In this document: positions 60,478 to 64,000 of the stretch, piece after piece | Numbering within the stretch: the stretch's first letter is position 1 | Layout of the letters: each line of letters opens with the position of its first letter | Assembly: GCF_900188405.1 (NCBI RefSeq) | Contig: NZ_FZOF01000001.1 | Location: forward strand, 744,001-808,000 | Reading direction: 5' to 3' | Source of the DNA: Actinacidiphila glaucinigra | Lineage (GTDB): Bacteria > Actinomycetota > Actinomycetes > Streptomycetales > Streptomycetaceae | Length of the DNA stretch: 64,000 bases | Notes under the pieces: model-generated | Databases searched by the model: none | Told to the model about the DNA's origin: nothing | The model's input: only the letters and a program-made list of their open reading frames with translations | Translations under genes and position numbers: made by a program

Positions 60478-61692
60478 TCAGGCGGAGGCCTTGGCGGGGT
60501 CGGTGTCGGCGGCGGTCGTGGTCAGGCCCGCGGGCGGCGGGATCACGGCGGCGATGGCCGTGGTGATGACGCCCGGCTCCTCGGCGTCGTGGCCCTCGTT
60601 GACGTTGGTGTGGTCGACGGGCTTGCGGCGGGAGGCCATCCAGATCGCGGTGCACGCGGCGAGCGCCAGGACGGCGACCGTCGTGACACCCCAGTCGCCC
60701 TGGTCGGCCAGGAGCGCGGCGCCCGCCGCGACCAGGCCGGCGGCCGGGAGGGTGAGCCCCCACGCGGCGAACATCCGCCCCGCGGTGCTCCAGCGGACGA
60801 CGCCGCCCTTGCGGCCGACGCCGGCGCCCATGACGGAGCCGGAGCAGACCTGCGTGGTGGAGAGCGAGAAGCCGAGGTGCGAGGAGGCCAGGATGACGGT
60901 CGCGGCGCCGGTCTGGGCGGCGAAGCCCTGCGGCGGCTGGATGTCGGTGATGCCCTTGCCCATGGTGCGGATGATCCGCCAGCCACCGATGAAGGTGCCG
61001 AGGGCGATCGCCATGCCCGCCGAGACGATGACCCACAGCGGCGGGTCGGAGTCGGGCGCGACGACGTTGCCGGCGATCAGGGCGAGGGTGATGACACCCA
61101 TGGTCTTCTGTGCGTCGTTGGTGCCGTGGGCGAGGGAGACGAGGCCGGCCGAGGCGATCTGCCCGGCCCGGTACCCCTTGGCGGTGGCGGCCGGATCGGT
61201 GTTGCGGCCGATGCGGTAGGTCAGCCGGGTCGCCAGCATCGCGCCGACCCCGGCGACCAGCGGGGCGCAGACGGCCGGGATCAGGACCTTCATGACGACC
61301 GCGTCACCGTTGATCGAGCCGAATCCGGCCGAGGCGACGGAGGCTCCGATGAGGCCGCCGAAGAGGGCGTGGGAGGAGCTGGAGGGGAGGCCCGCCAGCC
61401 AGGTCAGCAGGTTCCAGACGATCGCGCCGACGAGACCCGCGAAGATCACCTCGGGCTTGATGCCCGCGCTCTCGTCGAGGATGCCGCCGGAGATCGTCTT
61501 CGCCACCTCGACGGAGAGGAAGGCGCCGACGAGGTTGAGCACGGCGGACATGGCCACCGCCGTCTTGGGCTTGAGTGCGCCAGTGGAGATGGTGGTCGCC
61601 ATCGCATTGGCGGTGTCGTGGAAACCGTTCGTGAAGTCGAACACGAGTGCGGTAATGATCACGATTCCGATCAGGAGCGTGATGTGTTCCAT
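60478..61692 (-). CDS. pit: low-affinity inorganic phosphate transporter, PiT family
   Basis: A 404-residue cation-coupled phosphate permease with about ten membrane segments. The two PiT signatures are present: FDFTNGFHDTANAMAT near the N-terminus and SLAHGTNDAQKTMGVI in the second half. The charged C-terminal region (RRKPVDHTNVNEG) faces the cytoplasm. The ATG at 61692 is used; an in-frame ATG four codons upstream (61704) is the alternative. A PHO box lies about 40-50 bases ahead, so phosphate starvation probably induces it. Confidence 0.93.
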   Translation of the reverse strand: MEHITLLIGIVIITALVFDFTNGFHDTANAMATTISTGALKPKTAVAMSAVLNLVGAFLSVEVAKTISGGILDESAGIKPEVIFAGLVGAIVWNLLTWLAGLPSSSSHALFGGLIGASVASAGFGSINGDAVVMKVLIPAVCAPLVAGVGAMLATRLTYRIGRNTDPAATAKGYRAGQIASAGLVSLAHGTNDAQKTMGVITLALIAGNVVAPDSDPPLWVIVSAGMAIALGTFIGGWRIIRTMGKGITDIQPPQGFAAQTGAATVILASSHLGFSLSTTQVCSGSVMGAGVGRKGGVVRWSTAGRMFAAWGLTLPAAGLVAAGAALLADQGDWGVTTVAVLALAACTAIWMASRRKPVDHTNVNEGHDAEEPGVITTAIAAVIPPPAGLTTTAADTDPAKASA

Positions 61693-61742
61693 TGACCCAG
61701 GCATTCGTTCGATCGGACAGTGGCGGTGGCGACCGTACGGAG

Positions 61743-61764
61743 TCTGGATGAACGGAAGGTGAAC
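61743..61764 (-). promoter_or_regulatory. PHO box (PhoP site) of pit
   Basis: On the minus strand two adjoining 11-base direct repeats read GTTCACCTTCC (61764-61754) and GTTCATCCAGA (61753-61743). The first matches the PhoP consensus unit GTTCACC exactly and the spacing is exact. The site is placed properly for activation of pit. Confidence 0.85.
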
Positions 61765-62580
61765 GAGGGGAGGCGCGGCGGTGCCGGTGGGTGCGGGGGG
61801 TGTGGGGCGGGCTGTGCTTCGCCCGGCAATCGTTACTTCTGTGCCGTTTTGCCGCGCGTTCCCGGTGGGGCGGAAGAGATCCTGGTCACGAGGGTCGGAC
61901 GCGGTGGGTCCGCGCGGGTTCGTCTCGCGCCCTTCGGGCGCACAGCGGCTGGCTGCGGAGGGGAGGGTGGCGGTCCGGGGTCGGTCGGCGGTGTGCGGGC
62001 GCGTGGGTGGCGGGCGTTCAGGCGCCGGAGCGGGTTGCCTTTCCGCCGGCCTGGGGTCTCGTTGCCGTCCGCGGGTATAGATGGCCGCTTCCACGCCTAC
62101 TGCCGGTGGTGGGCGCGCCCGCCGTAACCCGCGTCTGCGGATATTTCCGGGTGCTGTCGGGGGTCGGCGGGAGATCGGGCCCCTCTTTCGCCGACATGTT
62201 CGGTGGAACAGAGCCCGATCTTTGGGCCGGGTGAGATCGGGCTCGCTTTCGCCGACTATGTCGGCGGAACAGGGCCCGATGTCGGATCGGGGAAGCACTC
62301 GCAGACGCGGGTTACGGCGGGCGCGCCACGCACGAACGGTGGGCGTGGTCACCGGCCATCTGCACCCGCGGACGGCAACGAGACCGGGACCGTACGAACA
62401 ACCGGCCCCGCTCCGGCGCCTGAACGCCGGCCGCCCACCGGGCCGCACCCCGCCGACGAGCCCCGGCTCCCCACCCTCCCCTCCGCAGCCGGCGCTGTGC
62501 GCCCGAAGGGCGCGAGACGGCGCGACAGCCGAAGAACCGGCGCACCACCCACCGGCGCCGCACCCACCGGCCGAATCCCC
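61765..62580. repeat. intergenic long inverted repeat (family B) with two central hairpin modules
   Basis: No gene is supported here. Arms of about 300 bases (61921-62220 and 62235-62519) are imperfect reverse complements; 62112-62139 and 62300-62327 match perfectly over 28 bp. At the centre two 46-48-base modules (62172-62220, 62235-62280) each begin ATCGGGC and end GCCCGAT and are themselves palindromic around TTTCGCCGAC. GCGCCCTTCGGGCGC hairpins mark the outer arms (61928 and 62498). The unit is unlike family A. Confidence 0.8.
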
Positions 62581-63972
62581 TTAGTGGCGGCCCGAGATGC
62601 GGTCCGCGATGCGGGCCACCCGGTCGGTCTCCACGCTGCGTCCGGCCTGCTCGCGCCGGTCGGCACCGCGGTAGGCCGCGTACAGCCCGTGCACCCCGAT
62701 CCACCGGAAGGGCTCGGGCTCCCAGCGGCGCACGCGGTGGTGCACCCACGGCAGGGCCGTCAGCTCCGTGCCGTGCGCCTGGCCGGAGTCCATCTGGACG
62801 AGGTCCCGCAGCGTCCGCGCCGCGAGGTTCGCCGTGGCGACACCGCTGCCGACGTAGCCGCCCGCCCAGCCCAGGCCGGTGGAGCGGTCCAGCTCGACGG
62901 TCGCGCACCAGTCGCGCGGCACGCCGAGCACCCCGGACCAGGCGTGGTCGATCGCCACCCGCCCCGTCGCCGGGAAGAAGCGCACCAGGATCTCGCGGAG
63001 CGCCTCGACCGTCGCCGCCTGCGTGCGGCCGTCGTTGTCCGTACGCGAGCCGAAGCGGTAGGGCACCCCGCGGCCGCCGATGGCGATCCGGTCGTCGGCG
63101 GTGCGCTGCGCGTACATGTAGGCGTGCGCCATGTCGCCGAGCGCCTCCCGGCCCTCCCAGCCGATGGTGTCCCAGACCTCCCGCGGCAGCGGCTCTGTCA
63201 CGACCATCGAGGAGTTCATCGGCAGCCACGACCGCTTCTGGCCCTTGAGCGAGGCGGTGAAGCCCTCCGTGCAGCGCAGGACGTAGGGGGCACGCACGCT
63301 GCCGAACGGCGTGACCGCGTGCTTCGGCCGGATCTCCGTCACCGGGGTCGACTCGTGGACGACGACCCCGAGCGCCTCCACCGTGCGGGCCAGCCCCTGC
63401 ACCAGCTTCACGGGGTGGATGCGCGCCCCGTGCGGCGTCCAGGTGCCGCCGGCCGTCCCGGCGACCCGGATCCGTGCGGCGGACTCGGCCGCGCCCAGCA
63501 GCAGGCGGTCCTTCTCGCCGAACGCGACCTCCGTCTCGTGGAACGCCCTGAGCCGGGCCAGTTGCGCGGGGGAGTGGGCGACCTCCAGCACTCCGCCCTT
63601 GTGGATGTCCGCGTCGATGCCCTCCTCGGCGGCGACCCGGATCACCTCGTCCACCGTCCCGTTCATCGCGCGCTGCAGCGCGACGGCGGCCTCGCGGCCG
63701 TGCAGCGCGGCGTAGCGGTCGCGGCCGGCGATGCCGTTGTACAGCCAGCCGCCGTTGCGGCCGGAGGCGCCGTAGCCGCAGAAGCGCTGCTCCAGGACGA
63801 CGATCCGCAGGAAGGGCACGGCCTTCTTCAGGTAGTAGGCGGTCCACAGTCCGGTGTAGCCGCCGCCGACGATGCACACGTCCGCGGTGGTGTCCCCGGG
63901 CAGCGGCTCACGCGGCACCGGGAGGCCTGACTTCGCGTACCAGAAGGAGATGCCGCCGTTGACGGTGGTCAT
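62581..63972 (-). CDS. FAD-dependent oxidoreductase, DAO family (gamma-glutamylputrescine oxidase-like)
   Basis: A 463-residue flavoenzyme. The FAD-binding loop is ADVCIVGGGYTGLWTAYYL (GxGxxG), followed by VVLEQRFCGYGASGRNGGWL, which is the usual second FAD contact of the amine-oxidase-like DAO group, and by the C-terminal GWAGGYVGSGVATANLAARTL. No signal peptide. It probably oxidises a secondary amine or amino acid in the cytoplasm; the substrate is not clear. ATG at 63972 after AGGGGC. Confidence 0.87.
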   Translation of the reverse strand: MTTVNGGISFWYAKSGLPVPREPLPGDTTADVCIVGGGYTGLWTAYYLKKAVPFLRIVVLEQRFCGYGASGRNGGWLYNGIAGRDRYAALHGREAAVALQRAMNGTVDEVIRVAAEEGIDADIHKGGVLEVAHSPAQLARLRAFHETEVAFGEKDRLLLGAAESAARIRVAGTAGGTWTPHGARIHPVKLVQGLARTVEALGVVVHESTPVTEIRPKHAVTPFGSVRAPYVLRCTEGFTASLKGQKRSWLPMNSSMVVTEPLPREVWDTIGWEGREALGDMAHAYMYAQRTADDRIAIGGRGVPYRFGSRTDNDGRTQAATVEALREILVRFFPATGRVAIDHAWSGVLGVPRDWCATVELDRSTGLGWAGGYVGSGVATANLAARTLRDLVQMDSGQAHGTELTALPWVHHRVRRWEPEPFRWIGVHGLYAAYRGADRREQAGRSVETDRVARIADRISGRH

Positions 63973-64000
63973 GGTGCCCCTGCAATTCGTATGCGTGCTC

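Overview
The window is very GC-rich actinomycete DNA and looks like the core chromosome of a Streptomyces. GTG starts are frequent, ATGA/GTGA start-stop overlaps are common, promoters of the TTGAC-N17-TANNNT kind occur, and the gene set is typical: dapD, TerD, ectABCD, a B12-riboswitch cob operon, PiT transporter and LAETG sortase substrate. From memory, the order resembles the dapD-to-pit interval of S. coelicolor read backwards. No organism name is given, so this is inference.

Layout. 1-11.5 kb: dapD (cut by the left edge), two small orphan genes, a GNAT, a rhomboid protease, a protein O-mannosyltransferase, a SUFU-domain protein, a 509-aa protein of unknown function, a Tat-exported PhoX phosphatase behind a PHO-box-like repeat, a double TerD protein and an SDR. 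11.5-37.2 kb: a large carbohydrate island. Uronate dehydrogenase (udh) and 5-keto-4-deoxyglucarate dehydratase (kdgD) are divergent from mirrored promoters. A GntR/FCD regulator heads a DapA-like lyase, an IlvD/Edd sugar-acid dehydratase, an ABC sugar transporter, a Gfo/Idh oxidoreductase, a DUF6807 protein, a frameshifted GH43 enzyme and a PL1 pectate lyase. A second ABC transporter with a LacI regulator faces a GH42 beta-galactosidase across a LacI-type operator. An IclR regulator and 2-oxoglutarate-semialdehyde dehydrogenase end the island. Together these would cut pectin side chains and backbone, import the sugars, and oxidise uronates or pentonates to 2-oxoglutarate without phosphorylation.

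38-43.7 kb: ectABCD (ectoine and hydroxyectoine), then a class V aminotransferase and an amidohydrolase. 43.9-51 kb: a peptidoglycan amidase interrupted by a 164-residue mini-intein exactly inside its zinc site, a LAETG-anchored surface protein, a Ser/Thr kinase fused to an ABC-type peptide-binding domain, and a secreted Ig-like protein. 51.4-59.9 kb: a tightly overlapped cobalamin operon on the minus strand (cobD, cobQ, chelatase, cobO, cobB, cobE/cbiG-like, cobC) behind a cobalamin riboswitch. 60.2-61.7 kb: a PiT phosphate transporter and a small membrane protein behind a clear PHO box. 62.6-64 kb: an FAD-dependent amine oxidase-like enzyme.

Three intergenic stretches carry long inverted repeats: 14.7-15.8 and 37.2-37.9 kb share one family, including a perfect 77-bp inverted pair, and 61.9-62.5 kb holds an unrelated element. 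They and the intein are the least ordinary parts of the window.
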